Below are positions 9,801 through 17,831 of a DNA stretch of 62,469 nt, one piece after another. Each line of letters starts with the position of its first letter. The first letter of the stretch is position 1. Below the pieces are notes generated by a model. That model searched no databases and had not been told where the DNA came from. It saw nothing but the letters and a program-made list of their open reading frames with translations. Source of the stretch: an uncultured Oscillibacter sp. (GTDB lineage: Bacteria > Bacillota > Clostridia > Oscillospirales > Oscillospiraceae); assembly GCA_950097265.1 (NCBI GenBank), contig CATNDJ010000012.1, forward strand, positions 1-62,469. The letters run 5' to 3'. The position numbers and the translations under genes were made by a program.

Positions 9801-11858
9801 GGGCGGGGTCAGGTCCTTGGTGGTGAACTGGAGGCGGCGGACGGCGGAGCTCTTGCCGTTGTCCGCGTCGTTCAGCCAGAGGTAGAGGTCGTACTGGGCC
9901 TGCTCCTGGAGATGGGAAGTGTTGATGCGGGAGAGCAGGAAGGGGGTGTTCTTCCGCAGGGTCACGACGCCGTGGCCCAGGTTCCCCGGCAGGGCCGAGG
10001 AGCGGAAGTCCGCCGCCGTGGGAGCCACGGAGCCCCTGGGGAAGAGGGCGTAGTACATCTGGCAGTCCTTGGTGGCCATGACCATGACCTGGGCTACCTG
10101 TTCGTTGTCGGCGTCCACGGTCAGGATGGGGTTCTGGGGATAGCCGCTGACGAAGTTGGGGGCGGAGTCGTCCGGCGTGGTAAAGGCGGCGATCTTCACG
10201 GGGCTCCGCCGGCCTCTGGCGTCCACCAGCAGGGCGGAGACGTAGTAGGAGCCCTCCCGGGTCAGCCCGGTGAGCCGGGCGGTGACCTCCGTGTTGGAGG
10301 CGTTGACCCGCAGGGTGCCGCTGCGGAGAATTTTGGCGTGGGCGCCGGGGTTCATCAGCTCCTCCTCGCCCACAGAGCCGTCCATCAGGGCGGTGACGGC
10401 CCAGTGGATGGTGCCGGGCTTGTTGGTGCTGAAGACCGCGGTGGCGGAGGTGGGAGCCACGTCCTTGACCTTGGGATAGCCTGCCAGCAGCCGGGGATCC
10501 TCGGAGGACTCGGCGGCGGCGATGGTGTCCATGTTTTGGTTGAAGACGTTTCCGGTGATGCCGGGGCGGATGTAGATGGTGTCCGGCAGCATGGTGACGG
10601 TGGAACCCGGGGCGTTGATATTCAGGTGGCCGATGTCTCCCTTGCCGTCCACCTGGGTGGCCCGGTCCAGGTTCAGCTCCCGGATGGAGGCCCGGTCGTC
10701 AATGATCAGCCTGGCGTCCGCGGCCTTTTCGTCCATGGTGATGACGTCGGCCACGCCCTGGGCCAGCTGGACGGTAGAACCCGGGGTCAGGTCGACGACC
10801 CGCTTGATGTTGCCCGCCAGCTGGAGCTGGGCGCCCTGAGCGCCGTCCAGCCGGATGGCCTGGAGGCCCAGGCCGTCCTCCGTCAGGTCCTCCAGATAGC
10901 CGGAGGTGCGGACGGTGACCTCGCCGATGTTGGTCAGGCCCTCGGCCTGGACGGAGAGGAACTGGTCGGCCAGGCTGTCCAGCTCCAGGGCCCCGGCGGT
11001 GACGTTGCGCAGGAGGACGCTCTGCTTGCCCTTCTCGGCCTCTCCGCCGCCGCAGATGACGATTTTGCCCTGGACGCTGACGTTTTCCAGCTCCACGTTC
11101 CCCAGGCCCACGCCGCCGGTGAGGTAGAGGTTTCCGGTGACGATGGTATCTTTCAGCTTCACCCCGGGGGTGGTGATGGTCAGGTTGCCGTACACGCCAC
11201 CGGAGGTCTGCTCGCCGGCCTCCTGAACCAGGGTGCCCAGGGCGCGGACCAGGAAACAGGCCATCTGGCCCCGGGTGATGGGCAGATTGGGGCGGAAGCT
11301 GCCGTCGGAATAGCCCTGGATAATGCCCAGCTCCGCGGCCTCCTGAACCAGGGGGCGGCTCCAGCCGCCGATGTCCTGCATGTCGGTAAAGGAGGAATTG
11401 GCGGCGCCGGGGACTCCCTGGAACCGCAGGCACCGGCCCAGAAGGACGGCGGCCTGCTCCCGGGTCACCAGGGAGTAGGGAGAGGCGGTGGTGGGGCTGG
11501 TGCCGTTGAAGTAGCCCGCCTGGTAGGCGATGCTGATGTCCTCGGCGAACCAGTCGTTGGGGTTCACGTCGGAGAAGGGGGCGTTGGGGCTGGGCTCTTT
11601 ATAGCCGAAGGCCCGGTTCACCAGGGTGACGAACTCCGCCCGGGTGATGTTCCGATCCTCGTGAAGGTTGCCCTGGGAGTCCCCCTTCATCACGCCCCAT
11701 TCCTGGACCTGCTCCAGGTAGGGGGTCATCCACTCCGCCGCCCGGGCGGGCCTGACGGAGAGAAGGGCGCAGAGGGTCAGGGCAGTGAGAACCAGGGCCG
11801 CCAGACGGGCGTACCTTGGTGAATGAGCGCGGCGGGCGCGGGTTTTTTGAGTCATCAT
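6819..11858 (-). CDS. Giant secreted SLH protein
   Basis: 1679 residues. The start has two adjacent ATGs; GAGGAGG lies 5 nt before the first and 8 nt before the second, so residue 2 may be the true Met. A basic N-terminus and hydrophobic core ending ARA form a signal peptide. Three SLH motifs follow directly (residues about 42-205), then a repetitive beta-rich region (about 215-420) resembling the solenoid seen in Clostridial SLH proteins. A long tail of Ig/FnIII-like modules with Thr/Ser-rich strands follows. Expected role: wall-anchored surface or S-layer-associated protein. It begins 18 bases after a PilZ gene and is probably in the same transcript as FliK-like and FlhB-like genes. Another unrelated large open frame lies antisense and is treated as non-coding. 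Confidence 0.85.
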   Translation of the reverse strand: MMTQKTRARRAHSPRYARLAALVLTALTLCALLSVRPARAAEWMTPYLEQVQEWGVMKGDSQGNLHEDRNITRAEFVTLVNRAFGYKEPSPNAPFSDVNPNDWFAEDISIAYQAGYFNGTSPTTASPYSLVTREQAAVLLGRCLRFQGVPGAANSSFTDMQDIGGWSRPLVQEAAELGIIQGYSDGSFRPNLPITRGQMACFLVRALGTLVQEAGEQTSGGVYGNLTITTPGVKLKDTIVTGNLYLTGGVGLGNVELENVSVQGKIVICGGGEAEKGKQSVLLRNVTAGALELDSLADQFLSVQAEGLTNIGEVTVRTSGYLEDLTEDGLGLQAIRLDGAQGAQLQLAGNIKRVVDLTPGSTVQLAQGVADVITMDEKAADARLIIDDRASIRELNLDRATQVDGKGDIGHLNINAPGSTVTMLPDTIYIRPGITGNVFNQNMDTIAAAESSEDPRLLAGYPKVKDVAPTSATAVFSTNKPGTIHWAVTALMDGSVGEEELMNPGAHAKILRSGTLRVNASNTEVTARLTGLTREGSYYVSALLVDARGRRSPVKIAAFTTPDDSAPNFVSGYPQNPILTVDADNEQVAQVMVMATKDCQMYYALFPRGSVAPTAADFRSSALPGNLGHGVVTLRKNTPFLLSRINTSHLQEQAQYDLYLWLNDADNGKSSAVRRLQFTTKDLTPPTIQDLKVVSYTATSVTLSFMLDEPGLFSWAAVTQGESIRVNKENPTQNDQIKIENILVDGKTVVRRGGPVRAARAATAYTFTVTGLQGQTSYDLYYMAKDLAGNYCVYNKSIAFPFPIRTQDGQAPTVDKRYSHSELDEDTKIEYAYLDSDISLVFSEEVQGHNKTSTGAIDDPDLFHDLYSKVLSSTGDEQAKAKNALGAALASHISLHTGTPPGRGEPAKDSYVANKASIKPENLESTLEWIDFREATVTREGGKTVITFPAGKGIQLQSGARYYFYVKQIQDTADPAPNILQSASVPIYTISARVDITDNDDGDRIDGRDVTIFRLKPNEATQFAPTSSRWDLILWAHDDIEYHLYIRRIGGQWYQLTDPDRPINAMINGQKVYHSLYGSIGAAKMIASGFFGMEAGHQGLPYLRDLSEVLEFGIISTEGGQDGNVKMEAELYTGTNTQLLRIVTTGQGTQENFNNLPAPLERISNPKAYEFVVKSDLFPTVSLDGVINPGDTRVTVPVNLDLSGRVYALAVPVVEGGTDTNYNVVGGARYEPKLERDGALVPLSQIPQGLRNETRELWLHENHPKTDLISHPPTNLPSQVGRGNTAEQLTNGGGSCDVIIPSLTPSTQYILYLVSTDVAGNPAEKALCYKFTTLPPKPPAITINPGGTTAEIHFRTPDNNHDPMNSLMASVLVRLDYFTLRPNNPFSQPMRNYLDPSKTLPTSFPADGTVLQAMWSEGEDGLSVFDNCASSSAKSTFFTIITSTYNQTFYIDEPYYHEPSTVNDLENSARSYTDKDLTFNLTDGNEYALLMVAKGENSEVYGFRASWPYQNAQPKYLTVTAPRLVNENLLNPDLFTGTVYLTFNDPLRYRERTISSGSTLPRRLPIDTCEVGHGLHVQDTENRVGDNGATNLWFVTFGTGVRLTNLNPTTNTAGHGSIIDQSISLRLTEVQEGTMLVDFGDRIIGATTVVRPGTNQLMISLARDANGNWILDYNGVDWS

Positions 11859-11876
11859 GTTGTCCTCCTCGTTCCG

Positions 11877-12473
11877 TCAGTCCTGAGCGTCGCGGCTTTG
11901 CAGCTGGAGGCTGAACACCGCTTCCCGCACAATAACCTCTTCGTCCTCGCACATGTCCACAAACTTGGTGGCGTACAGAAAGCGGTCGTTCTGCAGCTCC
12001 TGCTTGCGCAGAATCTCGCAGCGCAGGATCACCGGCTCTTCCGTGGGGACGATGACGATTTCCATCTGCTCGTGCAGTTCCAATTGGCAGTCCGCGTAGA
12101 AGGCGATGCCGCCGCAGCTGAGGTCGATGGACTGCACGCTGCGCCGCTGCCGCCAGGCGGACTCAGGCAGCGGGTAAAGGAAGGTGTCGAACTTCACGGG
12201 GACCCGCAGGTTTCGCCGGACCTCCGGGTCCAGGGTGGCAATTTTCTCCAAGAGCACCGCGTCCCCCCGCTGGCGGAGGATGCGGCACTGGATGGGCAGT
12301 TCTTCGCTGCTGGAGCTGAACAGGGTGATCACCTCGTGGGCCATCACATCGTCCACCTTGTTGTCCTGGATGTTCAGCCGCATGGGAGAAGCCCCCGGCG
12401 GGGTGGCCAGCTCGCCGTTGGCCAGGGCGTGATTCTGGGTGTCCAGAATCAGGTATGTGCGGTTAGCAGTCAT
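11877..12473 (-). CDS. PilZ-domain protein
   Basis: 198 residues. It has an N-terminal beta domain, then PilZ with RRNLRVPVKF at about 85 (RxxxR-type) and SIDLSCGGIAF at about 115 (DxSxxG). Its start overlaps the end of the FlhB-C-like gene by 4 bases, and its stop lies 18 bases before the giant SLH gene. It is therefore sandwiched in one apparent operon between flagellar-type and surface-protein genes. Family role: c-di-GMP receptor. The output is inferred to be motility or surface related. Confidence 0.85.
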   Translation of the reverse strand: MTANRTYLILDTQNHALANGELATPPGASPMRLNIQDNKVDDVMAHEVITLFSSSSEELPIQCRILRQRGDAVLLEKIATLDPEVRRNLRVPVKFDTFLYPLPESAWRQRRSVQSIDLSCGGIAFYADCQLELHEQMEIVIVPTEEPVILRCEILRKQELQNDRFLYATKFVDMCEDEEVIVREAVFSLQLQSRDAQD

Positions 12474-12814
12474 GTCGTTTCCTCCGTTTCGCTGGGCGGC
12501 GCGCCGCCGCCGTCTCCTTGGGCCTTCTGGGCCTTCAAATTCCCGGTGGGATCGAAGTGGAGGAAGTACACGTAAATCTCCACAATGGCCTGATACAGGC
12601 TCTCCGGGATCTCCTGCCCCAGCTGGAGCTGGGTGAGGATGGTGGACAGGGAGTTGTCCTCATAGATGGGCACGCCGCAGTCGGCGGCGGTCTCCACGAT
12701 CTTCTCCGCCATATATCCCATGCCGGAGGCCACGATGACCGGCGCGGTGTCCCCGGGGCCGTACTGCAGGGCCACCGCTTTCTTGGCCCTGGTGGTTCCT
12801 TCAGATCTTGACAT
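12470..12814 (-). CDS. FlhB C-terminal-domain-like protein (YlqH type)
   Basis: About 114 residues resembling the isolated cytoplasmic FlhB C-terminal domain, as in B. subtilis YlqH: KAVALQYGPGDTAPVIVASG, then AEKIVETAADCGVPIYED. The NPTH autocleavage motif of full FlhB is absent. The start is uncertain: ATG at 12814 or GTG six bases upstream; both overlap the preceding gene. As in B. subtilis ylqG-ylqH, it follows a FliK-like gene. Inferred to act with the flagellar export apparatus, possibly in substrate choice. The Pro/Gly/Glu-rich tail of about 25 residues is atypical. Confidence 0.75.
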   Translation of the reverse strand: MSRSEGTTRAKKAVALQYGPGDTAPVIVASGMGYMAEKIVETAADCGVPIYEDNSLSTILTQLQLGQEIPESLYQAIVEIYVYFLHFDPTGNLKAQKAQGDGGGAPPSETEETT

Positions 12815-14237
12815 TGACACTGTTCTTCCCTTCAAAGATTTTGGGGAACACCTCGGTAAGCGTAACGGGGCGGTCCATCCGCCGGACGGCCACCCGGGCG
12901 GGCTTCAGGTCGTTCCGGGCCAGTATCTGGGAGACGGCGTCCCCAATCTGCTTGGAGAAGGGGGCCGCCGCGTCCGGGCAGGCGATCTGGATGTCCACGT
13001 CCGTCCCCTGGGCGGTGAGGATCACGTCGAAGAGGCCCAGGGACTGTACGTCCATCTTGAATAGAAAACGCATGGTCTTTTTGCCGCTTCCGCCGCCCCG
13101 GTTCTGCTCATCCTCAGCGTTGGGATCCACCCAGAGCTCGGAGAAGAGCATGCGACCGTCCCACTCCAGGGGGAGCAGATAGTGGTTGATTGGCATGTAT
13201 ACGCTCTCGTTCACCAGCATGGCGGCGATGAGGTTCTGAAACGCCTGCTGCACCTCGGCGCTGCCCTCTCCCCGGAAGGCCCGGGCGGCGGCGGCGGCCA
13301 GGTGGTTGGAGAACTCGACGGCCTTGGAGCCGTCGCCTCCGCCCCCCCGGCTCTTGAGCAGGAGGAGCAGGGACTGGTCGTCGATGCCCCCCAGCTGGCC
13401 CTTCAGCGTGCCGTAGCCGCTGAGCTGGTGGAAGCCCTCCAGCAGCTTTTCCTCGGAGCCGTTTTCATACCGGGCCACGTTCAGCGCCAGCATGGTCAGC
13501 AGGGTCCGGGGGGTGCCCATGTCGTGGGTCCGCTCCACGTAGGAGGACATGTAGGGGAAGATCTCCCGCTGGAGGAGCTGGAGGTTCCCCGGCCGGTTGC
13601 CGGCGGCGATGCCGTTTTGCAGCTGGGCCGTCAGGTCCCGGAGCTTTTCCGCCCAGCTGGCGGGCATGGCGTCCGCCATGGACTGGAGGTCCCGGAGGAG
13701 GTTGCCCTCGATGTGCTGGGTGGAGTCGAAGTCCACGTAAGCCTTCAAAAATTGCAGGATATCCGTCCGCACCCCGTCGGAGGCGGCCCGGTCATAGGCG
13801 TTGCGGAGCAGGGCGAAGAGAGCCCCGCCGAAGCGGGTGCCGGTTTTGAACTGGCCCTGGAGGAAGTCCAGGAGCTGGCCCTCGTCCATCCGCAGCATCT
13901 CCAGAAGCCGGCCCATCTCCTCGGCGATGCCGGCGCTGAGGCCGGAGGAGACGACGATGCCTTCCCGCCCCGAGAAGATGCGGGCAAGGCTGTCCGCCAG
14001 GCCGGGGGTGTCCCGCAGGCGCTGGAGGAAGGTCTGAAAGTTGGAGTCGTAACGGATTCCGCCGTCTCCCTGCAAATTGCTGTCCTGCTGCTCCGTCCGC
14101 CCGTCGGCGCGGACGACCTTGCTGGGATCGGGGACGTTTTGGATTTGCGTGTTGTCCGGGGAAACCGTGATATTCCGGTTGACCGTGGTTTTATCGTAAC
14201 CGGGTACCGGATTGGTGGCGCCGAGCAAATCGGGCAT
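12801..14237 (-). CDS. FliK/YlqG-like hook-length-control-type protein
   Basis: 478 residues. The N-terminal part is charged and helical, and the last about 100 residues look like the Flg_hook fold: a strand pair around FLFKMDVQSLGLFDVIL, then DVDIQIACPD and a helical/strand end. Pairing with the FlhB-C-like gene repeats the B. subtilis ylqG-ylqH arrangement, and FliK works with FlhB in switching export specificity. Length and low-complexity divergence are normal for this family. The start ATG is the first in frame, and the gene leads the minus-strand run, back to back with cheA. Confidence 0.6.
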   Translation of the reverse strand: MPDLLGATNPVPGYDKTTVNRNITVSPDNTQIQNVPDPSKVVRADGRTEQQDSNLQGDGGIRYDSNFQTFLQRLRDTPGLADSLARIFSGREGIVVSSGLSAGIAEEMGRLLEMLRMDEGQLLDFLQGQFKTGTRFGGALFALLRNAYDRAASDGVRTDILQFLKAYVDFDSTQHIEGNLLRDLQSMADAMPASWAEKLRDLTAQLQNGIAAGNRPGNLQLLQREIFPYMSSYVERTHDMGTPRTLLTMLALNVARYENGSEEKLLEGFHQLSGYGTLKGQLGGIDDQSLLLLLKSRGGGGDGSKAVEFSNHLAAAAARAFRGEGSAEVQQAFQNLIAAMLVNESVYMPINHYLLPLEWDGRMLFSELWVDPNAEDEQNRGGGSGKKTMRFLFKMDVQSLGLFDVILTAQGTDVDIQIACPDAAAPFSKQIGDAVSQILARNDLKPARVAVRRMDRPVTLTEVFPKIFEGKNSVNVKI

Positions 14238-14332
14238 TCATGACACCTCACAGAAAAAACTTGCCGCTGCTACTTATTTTTTTAGCGCAACAGGTCGATA
14301 GTAATGAAAAAGGCTGATAAGGTGGTGTTTTC

Positions 14333-16417
14333 GTGAGCAACAACGATATCTTGGATATGTACATCTACGAAACCAATACGCTTCTTGAGCAGCTGGAGAG
14401 CATCGTTCTGGACGCGGAAAAGGAAAATACATTCTCTCAGGACAATGTCAACGAGATCTTCCGCATTATGCATACCATCAAGGGCTCCTCCGCCATGATG
14501 GAGTTCGACACCCTGGCCCGGGTTTCCCACCGCATTGAGGACATGTTCTTCCTCATCCGGGAGGGCACCATGTCCGTGGTGAAGGACGAGGACCGTCCGG
14601 CGCTCTTCGACGTCATGCTGCACTCCGTGGACTATTTCCGGGAGGAAATGGAGAAGGTGGAGGCAGAGCAGCCCCTTAATGAAGATGTCGACAGTTTCCT
14701 TGGAAATATTAATAGTTTGATCGCCAAAATTAAGGGGGAAGAAATTCCAGCCGAGCCCGCCCCCAAGGCGGACGCCGCCCCGGCCCCCGCCCAGGAGGCG
14801 GCTTCCGCCGCCCCCGTTCCCGCCCAGACCTCGGAGGGCAGCGCCGAGTTCCCCTACGGCCTCCGGGTCTACTTCGACGAGGGCTGCGGCATGGAGAACC
14901 TCCGGGCCTTTATGCTGGTCACCTCCGTTCAGGGCTTCTGCGCCGACGCGGACTTCACCTACCAGCCCGCCGGCGTGGAGTCGGACTCCTCGCTGTCCGA
15001 GGTGGTGATTGAACACGGCTTCCTCCTCCAGTTCCGCAGCGACGCGGACCGGGCCAGGGCCGTGCCCATCGTCATGACCGCCGGCTCTGTCCACTCCTAC
15101 GAGGAGCAGAACTATGTCGCCCCGCCGCCCCCGGCGGCGGAGCCCGCCCCCGCCCAGGAGGCCGCTCCCGCCGCGCAGAAGGCTCCCGCCGCTCCGGCGG
15201 CCCAGGCCCCCGGAGCCGCCCAGCAGCACCAGGGCCAGAAAGAGAGCCTCATCAGCGTGGGATTGAGCAAGCTGGACCAGCTCTCCGCCATCGTGGGCGA
15301 GATCGTCATCACCGAGGCCATGGTCACCGGCTCCCCGGACCTGAAGGGCCTGCACCTGGACGCCTTCTCCAAGTCCGCCCGGCAGCTCCGCAAGCTCACC
15401 GACGAGCTTCAGGACGTGTCCATGTCCCTGCGGATGATCCCGGTGTCGAACACCTTCCAGAAGATGAACCGCATCGTGCGGGACATGTGCAAAAAGCTGA
15501 ACAAGCAGGTGAAGCTCACCCTGGTGGGAGAGGACACCGAGGTGGACAAGACCATCGTGGACTCCATCGGCGACCCCATTATGCACATGGTCCGCAACTC
15601 CATGGACCACGGCATTGAGGAAAACGTGCAGGACCGCATCGACGCGGGGAAGGACCCCGTGGGCGAAATCCTCCTCTCCGCCCAGGACACGGGCAGCGAG
15701 GTCATCATCCAGATTTCCGACGACGGCGCCGGGGTCAACGACGAGGCCGTCCTGGCAAAAGCCATCCGCAACGGCATCGCCTCGCCGGATATTGAATACT
15801 CTCATAAGGAGATTTTGAATTTCCTCATGGCCCCCGGCTTCTCCACCAACGCCCAGGTAACGGAGTTTTCCGGCCGGGGCGTGGGCATGGACGTGGTGAA
15901 GAGCGGCGTGGAGAGCCTGGGCGGCTCCGTCTCCATCACCAGCGAGCAGGGGAAGGGCATGACCACCATCATGCGCATCCCCCTGACTATGGCCATCATG
16001 GACGGCATGGAGGTCTCCGTGGGAGATTCCATCTTCACCATCCCCATCAACAACATCCGCTCCAGCATCAAAACCACGGAAGCGGCCATCCTCCACGACT
16101 CCGTCAACGGGGAGATGGTGAAAATGCTGGACGGCTACTACCCCGTCATCCGGGCCAAGGACTTCTACAATCTCCCCGGCGGCGCCGAGAAAATCGACGA
16201 CGGCGTCCTGATGTGGCTGGAGTCCGGCGACTGCTCCTACTGCCTGTTCGTCGACGAGCTTTTGGGCGAGCAGCAGATCGTCGTCAAGCCTCTCCCGGCC
16301 TATGTCAACAACTTTGACATCAAAAATTACGGGATTACCGGGTGCAGCATCCTGGGAGACGGAAACATCAGCATCATCCTTGACGCGGGCGACCTGTACA
16401 AGGCAACCCGGGGTTAA
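14333..16417 (+). CDS. cheA: Chemotaxis histidine kinase CheA
   Basis: 694 residues starting at GTG, with AAGGTGG upstream. HPt domain with phospho-accepting His47 in MHTIKGSSAM. A P2-like CheY/CheB-docking domain at about 165-265 is flanked by two long Ala/Pro linkers. P3 dimerisation helices follow at about 305-365. The HATPase has an N box (MVRNSMDHGIE, about 419), G1 DDGAGVND (about 463) and G2 GRGVGMDVV (about 514). The C-terminus is a CheW-like P5. It autophosphorylates at receptor arrays and passes phosphate to CheY/CheB. It is the first gene of cheA-cheW-cheR-cheB; cheY and receptors are not in the window. Confidence 0.95.
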   Translation: MSNNDILDMYIYETNTLLEQLESIVLDAEKENTFSQDNVNEIFRIMHTIKGSSAMMEFDTLARVSHRIEDMFFLIREGTMSVVKDEDRPALFDVMLHSVDYFREEMEKVEAEQPLNEDVDSFLGNINSLIAKIKGEEIPAEPAPKADAAPAPAQEAASAAPVPAQTSEGSAEFPYGLRVYFDEGCGMENLRAFMLVTSVQGFCADADFTYQPAGVESDSSLSEVVIEHGFLLQFRSDADRARAVPIVMTAGSVHSYEEQNYVAPPPPAAEPAPAQEAAPAAQKAPAAPAAQAPGAAQQHQGQKESLISVGLSKLDQLSAIVGEIVITEAMVTGSPDLKGLHLDAFSKSARQLRKLTDELQDVSMSLRMIPVSNTFQKMNRIVRDMCKKLNKQVKLTLVGEDTEVDKTIVDSIGDPIMHMVRNSMDHGIEENVQDRIDAGKDPVGEILLSAQDTGSEVIIQISDDGAGVNDEAVLAKAIRNGIASPDIEYSHKEILNFLMAPGFSTNAQVTEFSGRGVGMDVVKSGVESLGGSVSITSEQGKGMTTIMRIPLTMAIMDGMEVSVGDSIFTIPINNIRSSIKTTEAAILHDSVNGEMVKMLDGYYPVIRAKDFYNLPGGAEKIDDGVLMWLESGDCSYCLFVDELLGEQQIVVKPLPAYVNNFDIKNYGITGCSILGDGNISIILDAGDLYKATRG

Positions 16418-16440
16418 GCGCCGAAGGAGGGAAAAACGCA

Positions 16441-16935
16441 ATGAGTAATGAAAACGTCCTGTTCCAGGTCGAGGAAGACGAAATCGAGACCGCCGCTCCC
16501 GAGGACGAGGGCGCGGGCAGCCGGAAGCACCTCATTTTCACCGTGGACGACCTGAAAATCGGCATCGACGCCAATCAGGTAGTGGAAATTTTGAACGTCT
16601 ACAACGCCACCTATCTCCCCATGATGCCGGACTATATCCAGGGCATCTTCAACATGCGGGGCCAGATCATCCCCATCATGGACATCCGTCTGCGCCTGGG
16701 GAAGCCCCCGGCGGAGGAGAGAATTTTGATCGTAATCGACTACAACAACAACCAGCTTGGCATCCAGGTGGACTCCGTGGACCTGATGCTGGACATTCCC
16801 CTGGAAAGCATCGTCCCCATCCCCTCTCAGAGCCCCCAGAAGCTGGTCTCCGGCATGTGCACCCTGCCGGACGGCTCCGGGACCATGCTGGTGCTGGACT
16901 GCGAGCAGCTGATTTCTCACGGCTGCGGCGTCTGA
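16441..16935 (+). CDS. cheW: Chemotaxis coupling protein CheW
   Basis: 164 residues of CheW fold after an acidic N-terminal extension of about 28 residues. Typical segments are LIFTVDDLKIGIDANQVVEI and the conserved RGQIIPIMDIRLRLG loop that contacts receptor and CheA. It links chemoreceptors to the CheA P5 domain. The start has GGAGGG upstream, and the gene follows cheA by 23 bases in the same operon. Confidence 0.93.
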   Translation: MSNENVLFQVEEDEIETAAPEDEGAGSRKHLIFTVDDLKIGIDANQVVEILNVYNATYLPMMPDYIQGIFNMRGQIIPIMDIRLRLGKPPAEERILIVIDYNNNQLGIQVDSVDLMLDIPLESIVPIPSQSPQKLVSGMCTLPDGSGTMLVLDCEQLISHGCGV

Positions 16936-16967
16936 AATTGAAATGGTAGAAGCGGTGAACTAGAATC

Positions 16968-17810
16968 ATGGATACGGCAAAACATGAGGAGGGCATGGGC
17001 GGCTTCGGCCCCATGACCATCTCCGACGCGGACTTCCGCAAGATGGTGAACTTTATCCAGTCCAGCTACGGCATCGACCTGAGCCAGAAGAAGCAGCTGA
17101 TTACCAGCCGCCTCTCCCCGGCCCTGAAGAAGCTGGGCTACAAGAGCTTCGGAGAGTTCGTCAACCACCTCCTGGACAAGAAGGAAAACGACGAGGTCAC
17201 CCTGGTTCTGAACAAGCTGACCACCAACTACACCTTCTTCATGCGGGAGAAGGAGCACCTGGACTATTTCTGCAATAACATCATTCCGGAAATCGTCCGC
17301 CGCCACGAGCGGGACAAAACCCTGGCTATCTGGAGCGCGGGCTGCTCCAGCGGAGAGGAGCCCTACAACATCACCATGTTCCTCTACGATTACCTGGGCC
17401 CCCGGGCCAAGGAGTGGGACACCCGCATCCTGGCCACGGACATCTCCGCCCAGGCGCTGGCCAGCGCCCGGCGGGGAACCTACAACCTGCCGGACACCAT
17501 CCCGGCGGACTGGAAGCGGAAATACTTCACGCCCAACCGGGACGGCACCCACACCGTCACCCCCGCCGTGAAGGACAACGTGATTTACCAGACCTTCAAC
17601 CTGATGGACCCCATCAAGTTCCGCCGGAAGTTCGACGTGATTTTCTGCCGGAACGTGATGATTTACTTTGATCAGCCCACCAAGGACGCCCTGGTCCGCC
17701 GTTTTTACGACGCCACCGTCCCCGGCGGCTATCTGCTGATCAGCGCCTCGGAAAACCTGAGCCAGAACGCGCCCTATCGCCGTTTGGCTACGGCGACCTT
17801 CCAAAAATAA
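16968..17810 (+). CDS. cheR: Chemoreceptor glutamate methyltransferase CheR
   Basis: 280 residues. The N-terminal CheR helical domain contains TNYTFFMRE at about 85, the catalytic domain has the SAM-binding motif SAGCSSGEEPY at about 122, and FCRNVMIYF lies at about 225. It methylates receptor glutamates with S-adenosylmethionine for adaptation, opposing CheB. The ribosome site before the chosen ATG is weak. A second in-frame ATG nine codons later has GAGGAGG very close, so the true start could be slightly downstream. Confidence 0.92.
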   Translation: MDTAKHEEGMGGFGPMTISDADFRKMVNFIQSSYGIDLSQKKQLITSRLSPALKKLGYKSFGEFVNHLLDKKENDEVTLVLNKLTTNYTFFMREKEHLDYFCNNIIPEIVRRHERDKTLAIWSAGCSSGEEPYNITMFLYDYLGPRAKEWDTRILATDISAQALASARRGTYNLPDTIPADWKRKYFTPNRDGTHTVTPAVKDNVIYQTFNLMDPIKFRRKFDVIFCRNVMIYFDQPTKDALVRRFYDATVPGGYLLISASENLSQNAPYRRLATATFQK

Positions 17811-17831
17811 CAAGGAGGTGGTTCCCTCGAC

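Noticed and set aside
6891-11822. A 1643-codon open frame antisense to the giant SLH gene, and similar long antisense frames (e.g. 20297-23257, 16917-18986, 30000-33000)
   Set aside because: They lie wholly opposite genes with clear domains, are Val/Gly/His/Gln-rich as expected from the complement of GC-rich codons, lack ribosome sites and motifs, and are best explained by scarcity of stops at high GC.
14275-14301. Possible sigma-D promoter before cheA (TATT-N15-GTCGATAG)
   Set aside because: The -35 matches only half of TAAA and the -10 has two mismatches, much weaker than the flgM promoter; not listed as a feature.
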